Assembly (NCBI GenBank): GCA_050697155.1
Contig: JBOGZD010000001.1
Location: forward strand, 15,886-79,885
Origin: JBOGZD01 sp050697155
Lineage (GTDB): Bacteria > Actinomycetota > Thermoleophilia > Solirubrobacterales > 70-9
Reading direction: 5' to 3'
DNA: 64,000 bases
A program made the position numbers and the translations under genes. The notes below the pieces were generated by a model. It was not told the origin of the DNA. It saw only the letters and a program-made list of their open reading frames with translations, and ran no database searches. Positions 1 to 7,719 of this stretch are shown here, piece after piece; positions within the stretch are counted from its first letter, which is position 1, and every line of letters starts with the position of its first letter.

Positions 1-1
1 A

Positions 2-1810
2 GCGCTGCTCCTGCTGCTCGGGCCCAGCGCCCGATACCCGCCGTGGCCCCGCAGCGCCGTCGTCGCGCTGGTCGCGCTGGCGGCGCTCGGGATCTGGTCG
101 GCGCTCTCGGCGGTCTGGAGCCCGTCGCCTGACATCGCCATCGCCGACGGCCAGCGCATCCTCATGTACGCGCTCTCCTTCGGGCTCGGCGCCTGGATGG
201 CCCGACAGCTCGGTCCGCGGGTCCTGCTCGCGCTCGCCCCACTCGCCGCCGCGGCCGCGTTCGCCGGCGTCGCCGCCGTGGTCGAGATGCTGACCGCGAG
301 CGATCCGGAGGGCGTAATCGACAACGGCACCCTCCTTTATCCGATCGGCTACCGGAACGCCAACGCGGCGTTCTTCCTGATCGCCTTCTTCCCCGCGCTC
401 GGCCTCGCCGCCGACCGCGAGCTCGACTGGCGCGCGCGCGGTCTCTGCCTCGGGACGGCGACCATGTCACTCGAGCTGGCGATGCTGGGCCAGAGCCGGG
501 GCTCGGTACCGGCGGTCGCGGTCGCGATCGTTGTCTACGTCCTGCTCTCGCCGCTCAAGGTCCGTGCGATCTCGTGGCTCGTCCTCGCTGTGCTTCCAGC
601 CGTGGTCGTCCTCCCTGCCGTGCTGGAGCTGTTCGACGTGGCCAACGCCGACCCGGAGGTAGATCGGAGGGTGCTGGCCGAGCTCGAGGACGCGGCGCGG
701 GTGGTGGCGCTCACCGCGGGGGCCGCGTTCGCTCTCGGCCTCGTGGCGGCTCGACTCGAGCGCCGCTTGCCCATCCTCGGCAGCACGAGCGCCCGCTGGA
801 ACCGGCCGATCGCCGGCGGTCTCGCCGCACTCCTGGTCGCGGGAGTCACGGGTTTCGCGGTCGTCAATGGAGACCCAGCGGGATGGGTCTCGGACCGAGT
901 GGACGAGTTCCGGTACGCCGGCACGCCCGAGCCGTCTGGCCTGTCGAGCCGGTTCACGCTCGACGTCGGCTCGAACCGCTATGACCTCTGGCGCGTTGCG
1001 CTCGACGACGCCGCGGAGGAGCCCGTGCTCGGCGACGGTGGCGGCGGCTTCCAGTACTCCTACCTGCGCCAGCGCGAGTCCCCTCGCCAGGCTCGCGACG
1101 CGCACAGCGTCGAACTCGAGGTGCTCTCGGAGCTCGGCTTCCCCGGCCTGCTGATGCTGCTGGCCACGCTTACCTGCGCGGTCGCGGCGGCGCTGCGCGC
1201 CCGCAGGGCCGGCCCGGCGGCGGCGACCCTGACCGCGATCGCCCTGGCGAGCGCCGCGTACTGGCTCGTCCACGCCTCTGTGGACTGGTTCTGGACCTAT
1301 GCGGGCCTGACAGCGCCGACGCTGGCGCTGCTCGGGGCCGCAGCCGCAGCCCCGGGGCCTGCGCCCGGTGCCGGCGGCGGGTCCCGACTCGCCCGTGGGC
1401 TCGCCGCGACGGCCCTCGCCGTCCTCGCGCTGACCGCGATCCCACCGTTGCTGAGCGCCAAGTACATCGACGGCGCGTTCGAATCCTGGCGCTCGGACAT
1501 CGAGACCTCCTACGAGGACCTCGAGCGCGCCCACGACCTGAACCCGCTCAGCGACATCCCGTTCCTCGCCGCCGGCGCGATCGCCCGGGCGGCGGGAGAC
1601 CGTGCCCGTGCGGTCGCGGCCTTCGACCGGGCGGTCGAGGAGCGGCCCGAGGAATTCACCGGCCACTTCCTACTCGCGCTGCTCCAGTCGGAGTCGGAGC
1701 CGCGAGTCGCCCGCCGCGAGGCCGCTCGCGCGCTCGAGCTCAATCCCCTCGACGAGCGGGTGCGTGGCCTGGCCGAGCGCCTCGGCTTGCGTGTGCCCGA
1801 CCTCGATTGA
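2..1810 (+). CDS. O-antigen ligase/Wzy-like membrane protein with C-terminal TPR region, 5' end outside window
   Basis: The frame is open from the first bases of the window, so the start lies upstream. About 602 residues are visible. Roughly residues 1-460 form many hydrophobic membrane segments with the arrangement of O-antigen ligase/polymerase proteins, including a periplasmic-type loop with a GDGGGGF stretch followed by YLRQRESP and an AHSVELEVLSELG segment (the H-N-x-x-L-E-like loop of this family). The last ~130 residues are soluble and helical, with TPR-like spacing (AAGAIARAAGDRARA, then ARRAGARALELNP-type repeats). The likely role is polymerisation or ligation of lipid-linked glycan at the outer face of the membrane. 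It converges on the LuxR gene at 1842. Family call is good; the exact substrate cannot be read. Confidence 0.8.
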   Translation, partial: ALLLLLGPSARYPPWPRSAVVALVALAALGIWSALSAVWSPSPDIAIADGQRILMYALSFGLGAWMARQLGPRVLLALAPLAAAAAFAGVAAVVEMLTASDPEGVIDNGTLLYPIGYRNANAAFFLIAFFPALGLAADRELDWRARGLCLGTATMSLELAMLGQSRGSVPAVAVAIVVYVLLSPLKVRAISWLVLAVLPAVVVLPAVLELFDVANADPEVDRRVLAELEDAARVVALTAGAAFALGLVAARLERRLPILGSTSARWNRPIAGGLAALLVAGVTGFAVVNGDPAGWVSDRVDEFRYAGTPEPSGLSSRFTLDVGSNRYDLWRVALDDAAEEPVLGDGGGGFQYSYLRQRESPRQARDAHSVELEVLSELGFPGLLMLLATLTCAVAAALRARRAGPAAATLTAIALASAAYWLVHASVDWFWTYAGLTAPTLALLGAAAAAPGPAPGAGGGSRLARGLAATALAVLALTAIPPLLSAKYIDGAFESWRSDIETSYEDLERAHDLNPLSDIPFLAAGAIARAAGDRARAVAAFDRAVEERPEEFTGHFLLALLQSESEPRVARREAARALELNPLDERVRGLAERLGLRVPDLD

Positions 1811-1812
1811 CG

Positions 1813-1828
1813 CGCCCCCCGGGGGGCG
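1813..1828. terminator. GC palindrome between convergent genes
   Basis: A perfect 16-bp palindrome (CG, six C, six G, CG) lies in the 31-bp gap between two convergent stop codons. It has no T-tract on either side. It may work as a bidirectional, GC-only terminator; this is inferred from position and symmetry alone. Confidence 0.4.
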
Positions 1829-1841
1829 TGCTGCCGACCGC

Positions 1842-2117
1842 TCAGCGCGGCTTGATCAGATCCCGCTGGAGGGCAAGGGCGACGGCCTGGGCGCGGGTCC
1901 GCGCTCCGAGCTTCGCCTTCGCGTTGCGAACATGGGTCTGCACCGTCGCCGGCGAAAGGCCCAGCAGCTGCGCGATCTCGCGGTCGGTGGCGCCGCTGGC
2001 GAGCAGGGCGAGCACCTCGCGTTCGCGGGCGCTCGGGTCGCGCCCGGCGGTGAGCAGGCTGCCGCCCTCGATGAAGCGGGCGGCCGCACCGGGCGGGTCG
2101 GCGACAGCCTCAGCCAT
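1842..2117 (-). CDS. Small LuxR-type (GerE) DNA-binding regulator
   Basis: This 91-aa protein is almost only a LuxR-family helix-turn-helix: SAREREVLALLASG, then DREIAQLLGLS and TVQTHVRNAKAKLG. It has no receiver or ligand domain. The ATG at 2117 was chosen because it overlaps the stop codon of the upstream sugar-transferase gene by 8 bp, implying translational coupling in one operon (LPFTG protein, sugar transferase, this gene). The HTH closely resembles the N-terminal HTH of the LuxR-GAF protein starting at 4196, including the THVRNA..KLGA..R.QAV segment, so the two are likely paralogues with similar target sites. A role in controlling exopolysaccharide initiation is inferred from the operon only. 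Confidence 0.8.
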   Translation of the reverse strand: MAEAVADPPGAAARFIEGGSLLTAGRDPSAREREVLALLASGATDREIAQLLGLSPATVQTHVRNAKAKLGARTRAQAVALALQRDLIKPR

Positions 2118-3543
2118 TGGCTTCCTCCTCGAGCAGGAAACGCCCGTCCGGGGTGCGCAGGGCCCGGTGCGCGTCGCGGAAGATCTCAACCGCGGTCTCG
2201 GCAAGGATCAGCGTGTCGCCGAACAGTGAGCGCCGCTTGACGTAGAAGAGGTCGTGACAGAGCTTCCACGCCGTGCCCAGGTCGGAGCCGGCATAGCCGC
2301 ATCGAAGCGCCGCCCAGCCCGCGATCCCCGGCTTGACGAGCTGGCGGCGGGTGTAGTGGGAGAACTTGTGCTCGAGCTCCGCGACGATCTCTGGGCGCTC
2401 GGGGCGCGGCCCGACGAGGGTCATCTGGCCGCGAAGGATGTTCCAGATCTGGGGCACCTCGTCGAGGTGGGTTCGGCGCAGGATCCTGCCGGCGCGGGTG
2501 ACGCGCTCGTCCCCTGCGGCCGCCCACTGCGCGCCGTCGCGCTCCGCGTCAACTCGCATCGTCCGCAGCTTCAGCATCTCGAACTGCTCGCCGTGCTCGC
2601 CGATGCGCCGCTGCCGGTAGAGCACCGGGCCGCGGTCGCCGAGCTTGATCGCCAGCGCCGCCACCGCCAGCACCGGGAGGCAGAGCACAGCCACCACTGA
2701 GCCTACGGCGAGGTCGAACATGCGCTTCGAGGTCGGCGACGAGGCACGGAAGTTGGGATGCATGATGTAGCGGTACCAGGCGGCGTCGATGGTCCCGATC
2801 GGCACGTGCCCGAGGGTCTCCTCGTAGAGCTGGTTGGCGGCGATCATCCGCACCGGCAGGTCGAGGCATTCCTCCGCCACATGAGCACAGACCTCCTCGA
2901 GCGGATCGCCGTTCGGGTCGCCGGCCGTGGGGGCGCAGACCAGCAGCTCGATCCGCTGGGAGACAACCGCGGAGCGGACGTCCTCGAGTCCGCCCAGCCA
3001 CCGCAGCCGCCGGTACTCGGCCGGACCCTGGGGAGCAAGCCAGCCGACGATCTCGTACGTCTGCACGTCGCTCGCTGCGAGCTCGGCGGCGAGATCGGCG
3101 GTGAACTCGCGCGGCCCGATCACCGCCACCCGGGCGCGCATCCCGTCCATCAGGCGAGCCTTGATCCAGGCGCCGAGCGCCATCACCAGCCCGGCGCCCA
3201 GCACGACCGCCTCGTACTGGCCGAGGGCCTGGGAGTTGCCAGCGGCGTCGGCGAGTCGCCAGGCGACGAACCCGCCGAGCAGCGGCGCGGCGAGCGCGAG
3301 CAGGATCCTGGTCGCCGGCATCAGGTGCAGCGGGAATCGGGAGCGCTCGATCAGCTGCGCGGCGGCGAACATCGCGACGAACACGATCAGCCCCTGCTCG
3401 ATCGAGGCCATGTGCGAGTAGGCGATCAGGCCGCCGGCCACCGAGGGCGCCAGCCGCAGCGCGACCAGATCGATCAGCCGCTGCGCCTCGAGCGCGCGCA
3501 GGCCTCGAAGGCCGCCCGTGACGGGGACCGAGTGTGGGCTCAT
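2110..3543 (-). CDS. Polyprenyl-phosphate sugar-1-phosphate transferase (priming glycosyltransferase)
   Basis: The 477-aa protein has several N-terminal membrane segments (about residues 30-130), a CoA-binding/Rossmann-like middle part, and a C-terminal bacterial sugar transferase domain from about residue 270. That domain shows KRMFDLAVGSVVAV (membrane hairpin), GPVLYRQRRIG, LKLRTM, LDEVPQIWNILRGQM, LVGPRPERPE and KPGIAGWA, which are the signature blocks of the WcaJ/CpsE/PglC superfamily. Such enzymes move a sugar-1-phosphate from a nucleotide sugar to undecaprenyl phosphate and start a repeat unit. It lies between the LPFTG protein (19-bp gap) and the LuxR regulator (overlap). It is the only priming transferase seen in the window, so it may feed the glycan locus at 16-47 kb. 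Confidence 0.9.
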   Translation of the reverse strand: MSPHSVPVTGGLRGLRALEAQRLIDLVALRLAPSVAGGLIAYSHMASIEQGLIVFVAMFAAAQLIERSRFPLHLMPATRILLALAAPLLGGFVAWRLADAAGNSQALGQYEAVVLGAGLVMALGAWIKARLMDGMRARVAVIGPREFTADLAAELAASDVQTYEIVGWLAPQGPAEYRRLRWLGGLEDVRSAVVSQRIELLVCAPTAGDPNGDPLEEVCAHVAEECLDLPVRMIAANQLYEETLGHVPIGTIDAAWYRYIMHPNFRASSPTSKRMFDLAVGSVVAVLCLPVLAVAALAIKLGDRGPVLYRQRRIGEHGEQFEMLKLRTMRVDAERDGAQWAAAGDERVTRAGRILRRTHLDEVPQIWNILRGQMTLVGPRPERPEIVAELEHKFSHYTRRQLVKPGIAGWAALRCGYAGSDLGTAWKLCHDLFYVKRRSLFGDTLILAETAVEIFRDAHRALRTPDGRFLLEEEANG

Positions 3544-3562
3544 GAACGGATCCGCGTCGGGC

Positions 3563-3925
3563 TCACGACATGCCGCCGCCGGTGGCCGACCGCTCGCGGG
3601 CGAGCCGCCTCAGCAGCAGTCCTGCTCCGCCGAGGGCGAGTGCGGCCGCGAGCATGCCGCCGACCTCGAGGCCGGTGAATGGCAGCCCGGCGACCGTCTC
3701 GTCGGCGGTCGCGGACGGGCCGTCCGGTGCCCCGCCGTCGCCCGGCCCGCCGCTCGGCGGTGGGTCGGGCCGCTCACCCTGCGAGATCACCTCGAGGGTT
3801 GATTCGTACTGGTCGTCGGTCGGACCGATCTGCTGTGCGACAGCCGCCGGGGCGGCCACGAGCAGCCCGATCGCAGCGAGCCCGGCCACCGCCGAGCGAA
3901 CGCCGCCAAGGCGATGCTTCGTCAT
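3563..3925 (-). CDS. LPXTG-type surface protein with LPFTG sorting signal
   Basis: A short secreted protein of about 120 aa. An N-terminal signal peptide (positive start, then GLAAIGLLVAAPAAVAQQ) precedes a proline/glycine-rich low-complexity middle. The C-terminus has the cell-wall sorting layout: LPFTG, a hydrophobic stretch (GMLAAALALGGAGLLL) and an arginine-rich tail (RRLARERS). The ATG at 3925 is preferred over one at 3937 because GGGAG sits five bases upstream of it. It is first in the operon with the priming transferase. A sortase-family gene is at 17262 in the same window, a plausible but unproven partner. Confidence 0.8.
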   Translation of the reverse strand: MTKHRLGGVRSAVAGLAAIGLLVAAPAAVAQQIGPTDDQYESTLEVISQGERPDPPPSGGPGDGGAPDGPSATADETVAGLPFTGLEVGGMLAAALALGGAGLLLRRLARERSATGGGMS

Positions 3926-4195
3926 CTTTGCTCCCATTCATGCCCCCAGTTCTTTTCGCGATCTCGTCCGGCGGATGCCTACTGACGGCCTTGACCCACC
4001 GAGCGGGCGAGGAACCGGCCGAAGAGCTCAGCCGCCCCAGTGCCCCCGGCCGATGGATACCTGCGGTCCCCCTCCCGGTCAACCGATCGGCGCCTCAATT
4101 ACCAGGAAATCCGCCGTGCATTACCTCAAAATGGCTAGTGGTAGGCTGCGGCCGGGCTTCCGTGGGGGCATCGGATACCGATCGGCACCGAGGCG

Positions 4196-4975
4196 ATGGC
4201 TAGCGAGGACATGAGAATGACGGCTGCTGACAGCCCTGGTGCGACGGGCGACCGACGCCCCCCGCTCACGCGGCGTGAGCGCGAGATCCTCGGCCTCCTG
4301 GCCGAGGGCATGAGCGGGGCGGAGATCGCGGCGAAGCTGGTGCTCTCGCCCGAGACGGTGCGCACGCACGTGCGCAACGCGATGGGCAAGCTCGGCGCCT
4401 CCACCCGCTCACAGGCGGTGGTGCTGGCGATGCAGCGCCGGGAGATCGCCGGAGAGGGTGCGGCCGAGCGCCCGCGCGGCGGCAGGCGGATCTCGTTCGC
4501 CGGCCCCGAGGCCGACTCGGTGGCGAGGATGCTCGACGCGCTCGTCTCGCTCTACGACGTCGACGGCGGCGCCGTCTACTTCACCGACGAGGATGGGCTC
4601 TCGCTGCGCCGGGCGACCGGCGCCGGTGCGGCCAGCGGCGGGGTTGGGCTCCCCGAGACGCTGGCGCTCGGCGACGGCCCGCTGGGCCGGGTGGCGCTCG
4701 AGCGCCGGGCGCAGCTCGTCCACGCAGGGCGCGGAGGCCCGGGGGCCCCGGCGGGGGTGGTGGCTGCCCCGATGCTCGGTGGCGGGCGGCTGCTCGGGCT
4801 GATCGCGCTCGAGGCCAGGCTCAGCCGGCCGATCGGCCGCAGCGAGCTGCTGCTGCTGCAGGCATTCGCGAATCGGGTCGCCGAGGTGCTCATCGCGGGA
4901 ACCGGCGTCGAGCGCGGACTCGAGCGCGCGATGGAGCGCTTTCGCTCCTCCTGGACGGCCGCCGGCCGCGGCTGA
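4196..4975 (+). CDS. LuxR-type HTH fused to a GAF-like domain
   Basis: The 259-aa protein begins with a GerE/LuxR helix-turn-helix (TRREREILGLLAEGMSG, ETVRTHVRNAMGKLGA) at about residues 24-80. From about residue 100 to 240 follows a GAF-like sensor fold: LDALVSLYDVDGGAVYF, LGDGPLGRVALERRA, VVAAPMLGGGRLLGLIAL. This order, DNA-binding domain first, is unusual, since LuxR proteins mostly carry the HTH at the C-terminus. In-frame ATGs at 4211 and 4217 are alternative starts, the latter with GAGG upstream. The ligand is unknown. It converges on the STAS gene through a nested hairpin. Confidence 0.8.
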   Translation: MASEDMRMTAADSPGATGDRRPPLTRREREILGLLAEGMSGAEIAAKLVLSPETVRTHVRNAMGKLGASTRSQAVVLAMQRREIAGEGAAERPRGGRRISFAGPEADSVARMLDALVSLYDVDGGAVYFTDEDGLSLRRATGAGAASGGVGLPETLALGDGPLGRVALERRAQLVHAGRGGPGAPAGVVAAPMLGGGRLLGLIALEARLSRPIGRSELLLLQAFANRVAEVLIAGTGVERGLERAMERFRSSWTAAGRG

Positions 4976-5010
4976 GGCGACCTCCCCGCCGAACCTCGGC
5001 GGCTCAGCCG
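4969..5010. terminator. Nested hairpin spanning both convergent stop codons
   Basis: An outer 8-bp inverted repeat (CGGCTGAG at 4969-4976 with CTCAGCCG at 5003-5010) encloses an inner 7-bp stem (4986-4992 with 4996-5002). The outer arms contain the TGA of the LuxR-GAF gene and the complementary stop of the STAS gene. No T-tract is present. A bidirectional terminator is the likeliest role. Confidence 0.5.
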
Positions 5011-5375
5011 AAGACCTCGTCGCTCTCGATCGCGGCCAGGGCGGCGTCGAGATCCCCGTCCATCGGGGCCACCGCGCCGATGTCGCACAGATCGAGCACC
5101 CGCCGCGTGGGCGAGTCGGCGCGGATCACCAGCCGCAGCTCCTGCCGGCGGGCGGCGAGCCGGCGGCCGAGGTCGAAGAGCAGGTGAACGCCGGAGCTGT
5201 CGAGGTACTGGACGTCTGCGATGTCGAGGACGAGCCCGGCGGCGCTCGACGGCAGGCGGTCCGAGATCGCCAGCCTCAGCTCGCTCGCGTTCGAGCCGTC
5301 GACCTCGCCCTCGAGGGTGGCGATCAGCACCCGGTCGCGCTCGCTGAACTCGACGCCGACGAGCCGGTCCCTCAC
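5004..5375 (-). CDS. STAS-domain anti-sigma factor antagonist
   Basis: The 123-aa protein is a single STAS domain of the SpoIIAA/RsbV type. The core LEGEVDGSNASELR and DIADVQYLDSSGVHLL is visible, and Ser60 in the DSSG motif is the expected phosphorylation site. The GTG start at 5375 overlaps the TGA of the upstream phosphatase gene (GTGA), so the two are translationally coupled. In known partner-switching systems the unphosphorylated antagonist binds an anti-sigma kinase and frees a sigma factor. No sigma factor gene lies beside it, so the target is elsewhere. The family call is firm; the regulon is unknown. Confidence 0.9.
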   Translation of the reverse strand: MRDRLVGVEFSERDRVLIATLEGEVDGSNASELRLAISDRLPSSAAGLVLDIADVQYLDSSGVHLLFDLGRRLAARRQELRLVIRADSPTRRVLDLCDIGAVAPMDGDLDAALAAIESDEVFG

Positions 5376-6607
5376 GCCGAAACGGCCTCCTGCTCGGCGA
5401 GCCGGCGGCGCATTCGCACCAGCGTGCCGGCGGAGCCGCGATCGATCTCGAGGCTGTCGACGAGTTGCTCGATCAGGCTCAGGCCCCGGCCGCGCGAGCC
5501 GGAGCGCGGATCCCGCCAGCTGCCGAAATCGCGCACCGTCATCTCGATCCCGTCGCCGGTGCGGTGCGCCCCCACCACATAGGAGGCCTCGCCGGGCGGA
5601 TACGCGTGGGCGATCGCGTTCGCGCAGGCCTCCCCCACCGCGACGAGCGACTCGTAGACCTCTGCCTCGCCAGCCCCGGCGGCGCGCAGCCACGGGCCGA
5701 GCGTGCGGCGCATCGGCGCCAGCGACTCCGGCTCGGCGCGCAGGGTCACCTCGATCCGCTCCTCGGTCAGCGGCTCCAGCCGCAGGGCGAGCAGCGCCAC
5801 GTCGTCGCGGGGCGCGCGGTCGCGGAAGCGCGACTGCAGCAGCGCCGCACAGACCGCCTCCGGCCCGCCGGGCACGCCGGCGGCGAAGCCGCGCAGCCAT
5901 TCGAGCCCCTTGTCGAGGGAGATCTCGGGGCGCTCGACGAGCCCGTCGGTGTACAGCAGCACGGTCGAGCCCGGGGTGAGCGCGACGGTGCTCTCCTCGT
6001 AGGTCGGGAAGGGCACGACGCCTAGCGGGCTGCCGGCGGGGCCCTCGGCGAAGAACGCCTCGCCTGTCGAATCGATGATCAGCGGCGGCGGGTGGCCGGC
6101 CGAGGCGAGTCGGAGGCTGCCCTCCTCCGGGTCGACGACGGCGTAGATCAGGGTCGCCATCGGCCCGCCCGCGACCTCGCGCGCGAACGCGTTCATCCGC
6201 TCGAGCACCAGCGAGGGCCGGAGCCCTTCGAGCCCGTAGGCCCGCAGCGCGTTCTGGAGCCGCGCCATCCGCGACGCCGCGTCGAGGCCGTGCCCGACCA
6301 CGTCGCCGATCGCGATCCCGGCCTGCCCGTCGCGGAGGCCGATCACGTCGTACCAGTCCCCGCCGACCTGGGCATCGGCGCTCCCGGCGACGTAGCGGGC
6401 GGCGACCGAGAGGCCCGGCAGATCGGGCAGGTGCTCGGGCAGCAGGCTCCGCTGCAGGGTCTCGGCGAGGGCGGCGACGTGCTCGACCTCCTCCGCGGCG
6501 CGGCGCAGGCCCTCGAGGGTCGCGTCGATGATCGCCTCGCCTTCGGGCGCGCCCTCCTCCGGGCCCTCCGGGCCGCCGGCCCCCGCTGACGTCTCCTCCG
6601 CGGACAA
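5372..6607 (-). CDS. SpoIIE-type PP2C phosphatase with C-terminal HATPase (RsbW-like) domain
   Basis: About 411 aa. A short helical lead (residues ~30-55) precedes a SpoIIE/RsbU-type PP2C domain with GGDWYDV, IGDVVGHG, SAGHPPPL and LLYTDGLVE. The C-terminal ~130 residues are a histidine-kinase-like ATPase fold of the anti-sigma type (VGEACANAIAHAY, VRDFGSWRDP, GRGLSLIEQLVD). The protein could therefore both dephosphorylate and phosphorylate a STAS partner, which is encoded next with a GTGA overlap. The start is uncertain: the TTG at 6607 has no clear ribosome site, and in-frame codons further upstream are probably non-coding. It is transcribed divergently from the GGDEF gene. Confidence 0.88.
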   Translation of the reverse strand: MSAEETSAGAGGPEGPEEGAPEGEAIIDATLEGLRRAAEEVEHVAALAETLQRSLLPEHLPDLPGLSVAARYVAGSADAQVGGDWYDVIGLRDGQAGIAIGDVVGHGLDAASRMARLQNALRAYGLEGLRPSLVLERMNAFAREVAGGPMATLIYAVVDPEEGSLRLASAGHPPPLIIDSTGEAFFAEGPAGSPLGVVPFPTYEESTVALTPGSTVLLYTDGLVERPEISLDKGLEWLRGFAAGVPGGPEAVCAALLQSRFRDRAPRDDVALLALRLEPLTEERIEVTLRAEPESLAPMRRTLGPWLRAAGAGEAEVYESLVAVGEACANAIAHAYPPGEASYVVGAHRTGDGIEMTVRDFGSWRDPRSGSRGRGLSLIEQLVDSLEIDRGSAGTLVRMRRRLAEQEAVSA

Positions 6608-6672
6608 TTCGCGCCGAGTGTAGTGACCCCGTCGCCCGGTACCGACTGGGCGATCGACTACCTTCGACCCGC

Positions 6673-7632
6673 GTGGAAGGCTCCAGCGACGCCCAGATCG
6701 CGCGCACCCCCGGGGCGCAGGAGCAGCTCGCCAAGGAGTGGCTGCTGCGAATGATCGAGCGCACCCCCCTCGACGACGTCGGCGAGATCCCGATGGACTG
6801 GATCGCCGAGCAGGCCCCGCCGCTGATCGCCGACATCCTCGCGGCGCTCTCGGACCCGCTCGCCGCTCCGGATCGTCCGCTTGAGCCGGAGGAACGTGAG
6901 CGGGCGGCGAAGCTGGCGGGGCTGCGCGACGGCCCGGGGGCCGCGGAGCAGATCCCGCGCGACCTGGCGGCGCTCCAGGCGCTGCTGGTGGAGACGCTTC
7001 GCCGCGAGATCCCCGAGCGCCGCCAGGGTGACTTCGCCCGCGCGGTCGAGCGCCTCGCCGAGGTATTCGGGTCGATCCAGGGGGCGGTCGCGAGCTCACT
7101 GGTCGACGAGCGAACGGGGGGCGCGCGAGTCGATCGCCTCACCGGCCTGCCGGGACCGGTCCAGCTGGACGAGTGGATACGGATCCTGCTCGCCGAGCAA
7201 CGCCGCTACGAGCACGGCTTCGCGCTCGCGCTCGTCGACATCGACGGGCTCGCCAAGATCAACGAGGCCTACGGCCGCGACGCCGGCGATCGTCTGCTGA
7301 CCGCGGTCGCGGGGGTGATCCGGAGGCAGATCCGCAACGTCGATCAGGCGTTCCGGCTCGAGGGCGGCGAGTTCCTCGTGCTCTGCCCTCACCAGGACGC
7401 GGCCGGCCTCGTGCCGATGGCGGAGCGGATCGCCAACCTGGTCGAGAGCTCCCAGCTCGCCGAGGGGCCGCGGATCGGGGTCGCGGTCGGCGTCGCTTCA
7501 TGCCCCGAGAACGGCGAGGACGCGGAGGCGCTGATCGAGGTCGCGCAACAGGCGACCTACGACGCGAAGGCGGCGGGGCGGCGGGTCGGCACCGGGCCGG
7601 GTGGGCCCGAGCCGGTTCTGCAAGATCAGTAA
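6673..7632 (+). CDS. GGDEF-domain protein with degenerate active site and conserved I-site
   Basis: The 319-aa protein starts with GTG. Residues 1-150 are helical and unassigned. Residues ~155-310 are a GGDEF domain: LTGLPGPVQLDEW, LALVDIDGLAKINEAYG and the C-terminal AEGPRIGVAVGVA..PENGEDAEALIEVAQQA. The signature reads EGGEF (residues 230-234). The third position, normally Asp or Glu for metal binding, is Gly, so cyclase activity is doubtful. The inhibitory-site motif RxxD is present as RNVD exactly five residues upstream. This pattern fits a c-di-GMP-binding effector better than a synthase. An HD-GYP gene lies 1.4 kb downstream. Confidence 0.85.
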   Translation: MEGSSDAQIARTPGAQEQLAKEWLLRMIERTPLDDVGEIPMDWIAEQAPPLIADILAALSDPLAAPDRPLEPEERERAAKLAGLRDGPGAAEQIPRDLAALQALLVETLRREIPERRQGDFARAVERLAEVFGSIQGAVASSLVDERTGGARVDRLTGLPGPVQLDEWIRILLAEQRRYEHGFALALVDIDGLAKINEAYGRDAGDRLLTAVAGVIRRQIRNVDQAFRLEGGEFLVLCPHQDAAGLVPMAERIANLVESSQLAEGPRIGVAVGVASCPENGEDAEALIEVAQQATYDAKAAGRRVGTGPGGPEPVLQDQ

Positions 7633-7683
7633 CGCGCACGAAAAGACCCACCAGTAGCTGCGCGAAGTTGCTGAGATCCTGCA

Positions 7684-7701
7684 GCTCGCGGCGCCGCGAG
7701 C
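7684..7701. promoter_or_regulatory. 18-bp perfect palindrome upstream of the MerR-like gene
   Basis: GCTCGCGGC is followed directly by its reverse complement GCCGCGAGC, ending 18 bp before the ATG at 7720. Its position between the GGDEF gene stop and the regulator start fits an autoregulatory operator. A single AGTTGC element lies just upstream at 7666-7671. Confidence 0.45.
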
Positions 7702-7719
7702 CGATCAACCTATAGAGAG

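Noticed and set aside
1842..2204. Longer version of the small LuxR protein starting at 2204
   Set aside because: The extra 29 codons overlap the sugar transferase in another frame and are not protein-like; the ATG at 2117 gives a normal 8-bp operon overlap.
6673..7632. Annotation as an active diguanylate cyclase
   Set aside because: The GGDEF signature is EGGEF, lacking the acidic third residue for metal binding.
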